Of a DNA stretch of 6,836 nt, positions 1 to 6,354 are shown in pieces. The notes below the pieces were generated by a model. That model was not told the origin of the DNA, made no database searches, and worked only from the letters and a program-made list of their open reading frames with translations. How positions within the stretch are numbered: the stretch's first letter is position 1; every line of letters begins with the position of its first letter. The stretch is from Archangiaceae bacterium (GTDB lineage Bacteria > Myxococcota > Myxococcia > Myxococcales > Myxococcaceae), in NCBI GenBank assembly GCA_023248915.1, contig JAHFDQ010000345.1, positions 1 through 6,836 of the forward strand, in the 5' to 3' direction. The translations under genes were made by a program, and so were the position numbers.

Positions 1-1913
1 CCCACCGCCTGCCAGGCCACCGACGACGTGAGCCCTGTCGCCGAGCCCAGGAAGACGTACGCCTTCCCCATGTCCGGCGCCGCGCCGTCGAAGGCGAACT
101 CCCCCGCGACGACGTCCGAGAACCCGTCCCCGTTGACGTCCCCTGCTCCGGAGACCGCGAAGCCGAACCACGCGGTCCCCTGGCTCGCGCCCAGCGTTTG
201 CCAGGCTGCCGCCGTCGACAGTCCCGTCGCCGAGCCCAGGAAGACGTAGACCTTCCCCATGGCAGACGCCGCGCCGCTGAAGCCGACCTCCCCGATGATG
301 ACGTCGGAGTAGCCATCTGCGTTGACGTCTCCCGCTGCCGCGACGGAGTAGCCGAACTGCGCGCCTGCCTGGCCCGCGCCCACCACCTGCCAGGCCGGCC
401 CCGTGGAGAATCCCGTGGTCGAGCCCAGGAAGACGTACGCCTTCCCCATGTCCGCCGCCGAGCCGTCGAAGTAGTACTCCCCGACGACGACGTCCGAGAA
501 CCCGTCCCCGTTGACGTCCCCCGCTCCGGAGACCGAGAGGCCGAAGTGCCCGCTCGACTGACTCGCGCCCACCTCCTGCCACGCCGCCGACGTCGTGAGC
601 CCCGTCGCCGAACCCAGGAAGGCGTACGCCTTGCCGACGTCCGTCGCCGCGCCGTCGAAGGCGTACTCCCCGCCGATGATGTCCGAGAAACCGTCTCCGT
701 TGATGTCACCCGCACCAGAGACAGGGATGCCGAAGCCTGCGCTCGCCTGGCTCGACCCCACCACCTGCCAGGCCGCCGAGGTCGTGAGCCCCGACGCCGA
801 GCCCAGGAAAACGTAGGCCTTTCCCATGTCCATGGCCGCGCCGTCGAAGAAGGGTTCCGCGACGACGACGTCCGAGAATCCATCGCCGTTGACGTCTCCC
901 GCCCCGGACACCATCAGGCCGAACTCGCCAGTCACCTGGCTCGCGCCCACCACCTGCCAGCCCGCGCCCGTCGTCAGCCCCGTCGCCGAGCCCAGGAAGA
1001 GGTACGCCTTCCCCATGCCCGCCGCCGTGCCGGAGAACGACCATTCCCCCACGACGACGTCCGGGAACCCGTCTCCGTTGACGTCCCCCGCCGCGGACAC
1101 AGCGTTGCCGAACTGCGCGCCCGCCTGGCTCGCGCCCACCATCTGCCAGGCCGCCCCCGTCGTGAGGCCGGTCGCCGAACCCAGGAAGACGTATGCCCTT
1201 CCCATGTTTCCCGCTGCGCCGTCGAAGAGGGGTTCGCCGACGACGACGTCCGAGTACCCGTCCCGGTTGACGTCCCCGGCGCCTGAGACGGACGAACCGA
1301 GCTCGGCGTTCACCTGGCCGGCGCCCACCGCCTGCCAGGCCGCCCCCGTCGTAAGCCCGGTGCCCGAGCCCAGGAAGACGTACGCCTTGCCCATGTCGGC
1401 CGCCGCGCCGTCGAAGAGGTACTCCCCCACGATGACGTCCGAGAACCCGTCCCCGTTGACGTCCCCCGCACCGGACACGTTGAAGCCGAAGTCCGCTGTC
1501 GCCTGGCTTGCACCCACCGCCTGCCAGGCCGCCCCCGTCGAGAGCCCAGTGGCGGACCCCAGGAAGACGTACGCCTTCCCCATGTCTACCGCCGCGCCGT
1601 CGAAGTAGGGCTCTCCGACGACGACGTCCGAGAACCCGTCCCCGTTGACGTCCCCCGCGCCGGACACGGAGTAGCCGAACCCGGCGCCCGCCTGGCTCGC
1701 GCCCACCAACTGCCAGGCCGGCCCCGTCGACAGGCCCGTCGCCGAACCCAGGAAGACGTACGCCTTCCCCATGTCCGCGGCCGCGCCGTTGAAGGAGAAC
1801 TCCCAGACGATGACGTCCGAATAGCCGTCCCGGTTGACGTCTCCCGCGCCCGACACGGAGTAGCCGAAGGCGGCGCCCAATTGGCTTGCGCCGGACATCT
1901 GCCAGGCCGGCGC
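1..1913 (-). repeat. Ten-unit 189-bp tandem repeat array encoding FG-GAP blades
   Basis: The (M/V)GKAY-type motif recurs with its first base at 1772, 1583, 1394, 1205, 1016, 827, 638, 449, 260 and 71. Every interval is exactly 189 bp (63 codons), with no indel in any unit. The calcium-loop aspartates and asparagine are present in all ten units. Variation is concentrated in the two to four residues after VVVGE (for example PYF, YLF, PLF, WSF, VGF) and in the FGxxV segment. The first unit starts near residue 251 of the protein. The array continues past the left edge, so the total number of units is unknown. Confidence 0.93.
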
Positions 1914-2663
1914 GGAGATGAGCGGGTCGATGACGAGCGGATACCGCCCTTCTTCCTCCACCACGATTCGAATCCGTCCAGAACCAGGGCGGGGGGCGCT
2001 CCATTCCAGGGACGCCCGAAGCTGGCGACCGTCGGCGTCGAAGACCTTGAGCTCGCCGTAGCGCAGCGTGTCCTCTCGGCCCGCGCCGAAGCCCAGCGCC
2101 TGGGGGTCGCGCGTCAGGCCCCCCGGCGCCTCCACCCGCCCATCGATGACGAGTGGCCCTCCGTCCTCGGGAGCCTGGGCGACCTCGAAGCGCTGCTCGA
2201 GACCTTCCGGGCGGTTCTCGTATGTCTCCGTCACGCCGCCCCGCCGGTACACCACCCGAGTCCCGTCCGCGGAGGGCAGCGCGGGAGCGACCTTTCTTCC
2301 GCCCACCGACTCGAGGGAGAACTTCCACCGCCAGCTCGCGGACTCGGGCGCCACCTCCACCCCGTCATTGCCAAAGAAGGCCCGAAACCCCTTTGCCGTG
2401 GCGACGAAACGCTCGCCCCCTGTCCCGGAGGGGAGGACCTGGCGCCTGTCCTCATCGAGGGCCGCGGCGATTGTCGCCCACCAGTCAGGGTGCTCCCGCT
2501 GAAACGCGCCTTCCGCCGGCCGGGCCGTGGAAGCACCGCCTGCGCCCCCTCGCGGATGCCGGCCTGCCCCGGGGGGCAGGAAGAGGCAGGCGGCCGTCGT
2601 GAGCACCCAGGCCCACCTCGCCGCCCCTGTCGCCTTCCGCCGCTTCGCCCGGGCGCTCGTCAT
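1..2663 (-). CDS. Secreted FG-GAP (integrin-alpha-like) repeat protein, 3' end beyond window
   Basis: The frame is open from an ATG at 2663 to the left edge (887 codons seen, no stop), so the C-terminus is missing. The start is supported by an AAGGGA Shine-Dalgarno 5 nt upstream. Residues 1-35 look like an export signal: a basic n-region (RAKRRK), then a hydrophobic stretch (WAWVLTTAACLFLP). Residues about 36-250 form a non-repeat domain ending in YPLVIDPLI (241-249). This ending is typical of the DUF7948-like region that precedes repeats in many secreted bacterial proteins. From about residue 251 there are ten FG-GAP units of exactly 63 residues. Each has FG, then GDVNGDGFSD with the calcium-loop spacing DxNxDGxxD, then MGKAYVFLGSATGL. 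FG-GAP units form beta-propeller blades, so this is probably a calcium-stabilised extracellular or surface protein. Its ligand is unknown. The domain assignments are from motif recognition, not a database search. Confidence 0.9.
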   Translation of the reverse strand, partial: MTSARAKRRKATGAARWAWVLTTAACLFLPPGAGRHPRGGAGGASTARPAEGAFQREHPDWWATIAAALDEDRRQVLPSGTGGERFVATAKGFRAFFGNDGVEVAPESASWRWKFSLESVGGRKVAPALPSADGTRVVYRRGGVTETYENRPEGLEQRFEVAQAPEDGGPLVIDGRVEAPGGLTRDPQALGFGAGREDTLRYGELKVFDADGRQLRASLEWSAPRPGSGRIRIVVEEEGRYPLVIDPLISAPAWQMSGASQLGAAFGYSVSGAGDVNRDGYSDVIVWEFSFNGAAADMGKAYVFLGSATGLSTGPAWQLVGASQAGAGFGYSVSGAGDVNGDGFSDVVVGEPYFDGAAVDMGKAYVFLGSATGLSTGAAWQAVGASQATADFGFNVSGAGDVNGDGFSDVIVGEYLFDGAAADMGKAYVFLGSGTGLTTGAAWQAVGAGQVNAELGSSVSGAGDVNRDGYSDVVVGEPLFDGAAGNMGRAYVFLGSATGLTTGAAWQMVGASQAGAQFGNAVSAAGDVNGDGFPDVVVGEWSFSGTAAGMGKAYLFLGSATGLTTGAGWQVVGASQVTGEFGLMVSGAGDVNGDGFSDVVVAEPFFDGAAMDMGKAYVFLGSASGLTTSAAWQVVGSSQASAGFGIPVSGAGDINGDGFSDIIGGEYAFDGAATDVGKAYAFLGSATGLTTSAAWQEVGASQSSGHFGLSVSGAGDVNGDGFSDVVVGEYYFDGSAADMGKAYVFLGSTTGFSTGPAWQVVGAGQAGAQFGYSVAAAGDVNADGYSDVIIGEVGFSGAASAMGKVYVFLGSATGLSTAAAWQTLGASQGTAWFGFAVSGAGDVNGDGFSDVVAGEFAFDGAAPDMGKAYVFLGSATGLTSSVAWQAV

Positions 2664-2668
2664 CCACG

Positions 2669-2674
2669 TCCCTT
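2669..2674 (-). promoter_or_regulatory. Ribosome binding site of the FG-GAP gene
   Basis: On the minus strand AAGGGA sits 5 nt before the ATG at 2663. It fixes the start immediately upstream of the basic and hydrophobic signal sequence. Confidence 0.6.
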
Positions 2675-2774
2675 CGTGAGCCTCAGCTTATCGCCTGTGG
2701 TGGAAGGAGGCCGATCAGGAACGACCAGCGGGCGGGTCTGCCCGGAACGAATGGCGGACCGACGGCCGACAGGT

Positions 2775-2792
2775 CGGAAAGCAGGTGTGCCC
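2775..2792 (-). repeat. 18-bp direct repeat, copy 1 (downstream of the DUF4143 remnant)
   Basis: GGGCACACCTGCTTTCCG on the minus strand starts 2 nt after the stop codon of the DUF4143 remnant. An identical 18-mer lies at 5541-5558, about 40 nt after the tamB stop. Looser similarity continues on both sides: 24 of 27 bases match when the preceding nine bases are included, and a GTCGG follows shortly after in both. It may be a dispersed 3'-flank element or the original flank of tamB. Confidence 0.7.
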
Positions 2793-2794
2793 TC

Positions 2795-3250
2795 TTATCG
2801 CAGGGTCGGTAGCGCGGTCAGGACGTCGCGCAACGGCACGGCTTTCACACTCGGACCGAGCGTCAGGGTCCGGTCGCCGGCGTGAACCACCGTGAGGCCA
2901 TCGAGCTTCAACTCCGTGAACGCCGTTCGAATGGACGCGGTCAGCTTCGGCGCCCCGGTGTGCGAGCGCCAGAAATAGGCCTCTTCGTCGCGGGCGCCGA
3001 GAATTGCCAGGACCTGCTCGACTCCGAAACCTTCCCACGACGCGCCAAGGACCGGGTGCGACGCGAGTTGTCGCGCCTCTCCGATACCCAGCAACACGTG
3101 CAGCAGCCCACTTGCGTATTCCGGCCAAGCCGATCGGCCATTCCGGTATGCCAATAGCGCACAAGGGCCGTTTCCACCGGGGCCCTTTGTTTCCGAGGGT
3201 CCCGGGGTGCCGTTCTTCGTGTACACGGTCAATGTGAACTTCTTCCGCAT
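2795..3250 (-). pseudogene. DUF4143-domain remnant (C-terminal part of an AAA-ATPase/DUF4143 protein), core deleted
   Basis: This is a 151-codon open frame. Residues about 46-100 (SGLLHVLLGI, then HPVLGASWEGFGVEQVL, then AYFWRSHTGA) and 101-150 (PKLTASIRTAF, LKLDGLTVVHAG, VKAVPLRDVL) read as the DUF4143 domain found at the C-terminus of many bacterial AAA ATPases. From memory of the family, HTGA should continue into a segment of roughly 20-25 residues with ELDLLL and a later ExK, and only then reach the PxLTxS motif. Here A100 is followed directly by P101, so the segment is missing without a frameshift. The whole N-terminal ATPase is absent. Residues 1-45 match nothing I recognise, and no good Shine-Dalgarno precedes the ATG. 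It lies just after the duplicated tamB end. Most likely a non-functional relic; translation of a small protein cannot be excluded. Confidence 0.68.
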
Positions 3251-3277
3251 CGGGGCGACGTTCTGAGGCGAGGCAGC

Positions 3278-4061
3278 GCGCTCGGGGCAAACGGGCGTGC
3301 CCTCAGTAGTCCTTGCTCCAGACCAGGTCGGCGCCGCCGGCCCGGGCGTCTCCGTACTTGGCCTCGAAGCTCCAGCGCGGGCTGATTTGGTACTCCAGCT
3401 TCACCTCGTGCGAGTTCTCGCCCTTGGCGGGGTCGGCGCCAATCTGCCCGGTGTAGCCGAGGTAGACTTTGTCCGAGAGGTAGGTGCCCGCCTCGACGCG
3501 GGTGCCGGCCAGCCCCGTCTCGCCCGCCTCGATGGAGAAGACGTCGAGCGGCAGCTTCTTGGCGAGCACGGTGCGCAACTGCGACGCCGCCAATGAGCCG
3601 ATGACCGACGCGGCCTGGGCGCCGGTGATGGTGGCTCCCGAGTCGCGCTTCAGCGTGCGCCGGCCGGTGGCGAGCAGCGTGTAGATTTCGGATTCGCTGA
3701 GCGGCGGCTGTGAGCTCGGCTTCAGCGTCAAGTCCTTGCCCCGGCCGCTGATGGCGACCGTCACGGTGACACCCTCGCGCTCGCTGACGTAGGTGCCGTT
3801 GACATTGACGTACGGAGTCGCCGCCGGGCCGGCGAAGCGCACCTGCGAGTCCTTCTGGACGTCGAAGCGCCGGCCGATGACGTCGGCGCGGCCCCTTAAG
3901 ACGCGCACCTCGCCGAACAGTTGCAGCGCCTGCGCGTACTCCAGCCGGAAGCCCTCGGACAGCCCTAACTCGACTTGCACGTCGCTGCCCTTCACCCAGA
4001 CGTTGCGCGGAGCCACCAGCACCGCCGAGTACACCCGGGGCTGCGCCCCCTGGCGCTTCGG
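3278..4061 (-). repeat. 784-bp direct repeat, copy A (tamB 3' end duplicate)
   Basis: This matches 5571-6354 at a constant offset of 2293 with no indels. By eye I count 8 differences in 784 bp, about 99% identity, at 3333, 3339, 3351, 3441, 3492, 3951, 4037 and 4038. Identity begins 25 bp beyond the tamB stop codon and ends abruptly at 4061; beyond both boundaries the flanks are unrelated or only briefly similar. Confidence 0.95.
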
Positions 4062-4076
4062 AGCCGGAGCGACCAT
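3303..4076 (-). pseudogene. Truncated duplicate of the TamB C-terminal domain
   Basis: The frame encodes 257 residues. From KRQGAQPRVYS onward it is identical in amino acids to the C-terminus of the larger tamB copy at 5596 and ends in the same LVWSKDY. It carries only the last part of the TamB/DUF490 region (NVNGTY, LLATGRR, the VEAGTYLSDKVYLGY strand pair and the final strands). It lacks the anchor, the long beta-helical groove and any signal peptide. The first five residues (MVAPA) are not TamB-derived. GGAAG lies 4 nt before the ATG, so translation is possible, but the product would stay in the cytoplasm. It is in the same frame as the upstream nuclease gene, separated by one TGA at 4191-4193 and 38 open codons. 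I call it a displaced gene end. The absence of amino-acid changes shows that the copies parted recently or that both were selected. Confidence 0.82.
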
Positions 4077-4190
4077 CGGACTTCCAGCGGCGCCGGTGGT
4101 ACCTGCCGTAGGTAGCGGTCGCCGCTCGCCAAGCCCGCGCGGGTTCGGGCGCGAACCCAGCGGGGTTCGGAGACTCGGTCGTCGGAGCAG
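4062..4190 (-). other. Junction between the nuclease gene and the tamB duplicate, with alternating hairpin arms
   Basis: This stretch has no counterpart beside the other tamB copy. It is stop-free in the shared nuclease/tamB frame. At 4141-4169 three 7-nt arms alternate: GGGTTCG (4141-4147), CGAACCC (4152-4158) and GGGTTCG (4163-4169), with 4-nt loops. The middle arm can therefore pair with either neighbour. There is no T-run, so it is not a standard intrinsic terminator. Confidence 0.5.
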
Positions 4191-5171
4191 TCACTTGGTC
4201 CGCTGTTCGATACCCATCGGCTTCACCGTGTCGCGCAGGGCGTACTCGGCGAAGACACGGCTGCGCGACTTGCAGAGAAGCAAGCCGATCGAGGGCGCGT
4301 CGTGCTCGCCGCGCATCTGCGAGTCGATCGCGCTCAGGTAGAAATTGAGCTTGCCGGTGTGCTCCGGCTCGAACTCTCCAGACTTCAGCTCGACCACGAC
4401 AAAGCACCGCAGCCGGAGGTGGTAGAAGAGCAGGTCGACGAAGAAGTCGCGGCCGTCGATCTCGAGCGGCACCTGGCGTCCGACGTAGGCGAAGCCCGCG
4501 CCCAACTCGATCAGGAACTTCGAGATGTGCCCGACCAGCGCGTCCTCGAGGTCGCGTTCGCTGGCCTCAGCGCTGAGCGAGAGGAAGTCGAAGCGGTACG
4601 GGTCCTTGATGCTCTCCCGAGCGAGGTCGGAAAGGGGCATCGGCAAGCGCTCGGCGAAGTTGGTGATCGCTTTGCCCGTGCGCTCGACGATGCCCTGCTC
4701 GATATGGAGCGTGAGCACGTTGCGCGACCAGCCGTGCTCGACCGCACTGGCAGCATACGCGAGGCGCTCGCCGCGTTTCTTGAGCTTCGTCAGGAGTACG
4801 AGGTTGGTGCTCCACGGCAATTGGCCAACAGGCTGTTGGCGAATTTGGTCGACGTCGGGCCACGCCTCGGCGAACTGCCGCATGTACTTGAGATTCGAGC
4901 GCGAAAATCCCTCCATGTTCGGGAACTCGGCGCGCAGGTCGGCGGAGGCTCGGTCGATGACGCCGTCGCCCCAGGTGCTCTTCGCCCGTCGTTCGAGGAG
5001 ATCTCTTCCGATGCTCCAGTAGAGGGCGATGAGCTCGTGGTTCACCGCGAGGCTCGCGCGCATCTGCGCGGCGCGGACGCGCTGCTTCACGTCGGCGATC
5101 CACTCCGCGTAGCCCGTCGGCGCCCGTGTGAGGGAGGCGGGCGTGGCAGAAGGCGCGCGCTTCGCGCTCAT
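4191..5171 (-). CDS. DUF1016/YhcG-family PD-(D/E)xK nuclease domain protein, shortened C-terminus
   Basis: The product has 326 residues. Residues about 20-155 match the DUF1016 N-terminal region (YAEWIADVKQRVR, NHELIALYWSIGRDLLE, WGDGVIDRASADL, GFSRSNLKYMRQFAEAW). Residues about 200-315 are the PDDEXK nuclease domain: VGRQVPLEIDGRDFFVDLLFYH, then VVVELKSGEFEPEHTGKLNFYLS, then GLLLC and AEYAL. The likely catalytic residues D246, E261 and K263 are present. Family members usually run on after KPMGV with about 30-40 residues (AEY, LP motifs). Here KPMG is followed by IEQRTK and a stop, so the tail is lost at a junction. The start has GGGAAGAG 4 nt upstream. Proteins of this family are common in accessory regions and some sit near restriction systems; the substrate is unknown. 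It lies between the two tamB copies. The nuclease may still be active. Confidence 0.85.
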   Translation of the reverse strand: MSAKRAPSATPASLTRAPTGYAEWIADVKQRVRAAQMRASLAVNHELIALYWSIGRDLLERRAKSTWGDGVIDRASADLRAEFPNMEGFSRSNLKYMRQFAEAWPDVDQIRQQPVGQLPWSTNLVLLTKLKKRGERLAYAASAVEHGWSRNVLTLHIEQGIVERTGKAITNFAERLPMPLSDLARESIKDPYRFDFLSLSAEASERDLEDALVGHISKFLIELGAGFAYVGRQVPLEIDGRDFFVDLLFYHLRLRCFVVVELKSGEFEPEHTGKLNFYLSAIDSQMRGEHDAPSIGLLLCKSRSRVFAEYALRDTVKPMGIEQRTK

Positions 5172-5175
5172 CGGG

Positions 5176-5183
5176 CTCTTCCC
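5176..5183 (-). promoter_or_regulatory. Ribosome binding site of the YhcG-family gene
   Basis: GGGAAGAG on the minus strand lies 4 nt before the ATG at 5171. It supports that start, which also precedes a typical low-complexity N-terminus of this family (SAKRAPSATPASL). Confidence 0.5.
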
Positions 5184-5490
5184 GATTTCACCGCCACGAA
5201 GGAAGCGGCGAACCGCGTCGCGGCGATTCGTGGCGTGCCCAGGGAGGTGTCCGTTCTTGCGACCATCCCCGTCAGTATCCCTCGCACGTCTGCTCCCACG
5301 CTCAGAAACTGAAGGTGCCCGGCGCCTCCCTCGCGGTCAGGGCGCATTCCGCCCCGCGCTGTCGCGGCCGGCGCCTTCCCCCTCGCCACGCCCGCCCTCC
5401 ACGCGGAAGAACGGTAGCCGACGAGGCTGACGGCGGTGGACTCGAGCCGCGGGACGGGTGTCGCCGGGGCAGGCGTTAGCATCAGGATGG

Positions 5491-5507
5491 CCGGGCGGAC
5501 GGCCCGG
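5491..5507 (-). terminator. Possible terminator-like GC hairpin downstream of tamB
   Basis: CCGGGC (5491-5496) and GCCCGG (5502-5507) form a 6-bp stem with a 5-nt loop, about 90 nt after the tamB stop. No T-run follows on the minus strand, so intrinsic termination is uncertain. Confidence 0.25.
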
Positions 5508-5540
5508 TGCGCCGCATCTGCTCCTCGCCCATCCGACTGC

Positions 5541-5558
5541 CGGAAAGCAGGTGTGCCC
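5541..5558 (-). repeat. 18-bp direct repeat, copy 2 (downstream of tamB)
   Basis: GGGCACACCTGCTTTCCG on the minus strand, identical to 2775-2792. Only 12 bp separate it from the end of the 784-bp tamB duplication (5571). At the other copy the equivalent gap is 485 bp and holds the DUF4143 remnant. Confidence 0.7.
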
Positions 5559-5570
5559 GCCCATCGCGGT

Positions 5571-6354
5571 GCGCTCGGGGCAAACGGGCGTGCCCTCAGT
5601 AGTCCTTGCTCCAGACCAGGTCGGCCCCGCCTGCCCGGGCGTCCCCGTACTTGGCCTCGAAGCTCCAGCGCGGGCTGATTTGGTACTCCAGCTTCACCTC
5701 GTGCGAGTTCTCGCCCTTGGCGGGGTCGGCGCCTATCTGCCCGGTGTAGCCGAGGTAGACTTTGTCCGAGAGGTAGGTGCCCGCTTCGACGCGGGTGCCG
5801 GCCAGCCCCGTCTCGCCCGCCTCGATGGAGAAGACGTCGAGCGGCAGCTTCTTGGCGAGCACGGTGCGCAACTGCGACGCCGCCAATGAGCCGATGACCG
5901 ACGCGGCCTGGGCGCCGGTGATGGTGGCTCCCGAGTCGCGCTTCAGCGTGCGCCGGCCGGTGGCGAGCAGCGTGTAGATTTCGGATTCGCTGAGCGGCGG
6001 CTGTGAGCTCGGCTTCAGCGTCAAGTCCTTGCCCCGGCCGCTGATGGCGACCGTCACGGTGACACCCTCGCGCTCGCTGACGTAGGTGCCGTTGACATTG
6101 ACGTACGGAGTCGCCGCCGGGCCGGCGAAGCGCACCTGCGAGTCCTTCTGGACGTCGAAGCGCCGGCCGATGACGTCGGCGCGGCCCCTTAAGACGCGCA
6201 CCTCGCCGAACAGTTGCAGCGCCTGCGCGTACTCCAGCCGGAAACCCTCGGACAGCCCTAACTCGACTTGCACGTCGCTGCCCTTCACCCAGACGTTGCG
6301 CGGAGCCACCAGCACCGCCGAGTACACCCTTGGCTGCGCCCCCTGGCGCTTCGG
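5571..6354 (-). repeat. 784-bp direct repeat, copy B (within the long tamB copy)
   Basis: Partner of 3278-4061. It covers the last part of tamB plus 25 bp after the stop codon. On the right side it continues smoothly into further TamB coding sequence, so this copy is joined to the larger gene. Confidence 0.95.

Larger units (their letters stand above)
5172..5570 (-). other. Non-coding spacer between tamB and the nuclease gene
   Basis: These 399 bp hold no open frame on either strand that I can link to a family; the long frames crossing it are shadows extending from tamB. It contains the second 18-bp direct repeat (5541-5558), a GC hairpin (5491-5507) and the nuclease ribosome binding site. 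A promoter for the nuclease gene is expected here, but I see no convincing -35/-10 pair. It is part of the segment present between the two tamB copies. Confidence 0.6.

Noticed and set aside
198..1286. Long plus-strand frames over the FG-GAP array (also 826-1608)
   Set aside because: The repeat length is a multiple of three, so a frame that lacks stops in one unit lacks them in all. The products are Arg/Pro-rich repeats with no family signature.
1..1913. CRISPR array or non-coding tandem repeat
   Set aside because: The units are 189 bp, contiguous, coding and without spacers.
706..2328. 540-codon minus-strand frame over the array
   Set aside because: It is the neighbouring frame of the FG-GAP gene. 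The correct frame has the signal peptide, ribosome binding site and calcium-loop motifs and runs through the whole region.
2578..2600. Lipoprotein signal (Cys26) in the FG-GAP protein
   Set aside because: The residues before the cysteine (LTTAA) fit a lipobox poorly because the -3 position is Thr. An ordinary export signal is more likely.
2664..2794. Promoter upstream of the FG-GAP gene
   Set aside because: A GATAAG-like hexamer exists close to the start, but it has no matching -35 and the spacing to the start codon is short.
4302..5312. 336-codon plus-strand frame opposite the nuclease gene
   Set aside because: It is an antisense shadow in GC-rich DNA. The minus frame carries the PDDEXK motifs and ribosome binding site.
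3278..5570. Insertion sequence or transposon bounded by the repeats
   Set aside because: There is no transposase or integrase gene and no terminal inverted repeats. The repeats are a gene end, not mobile-element ends.
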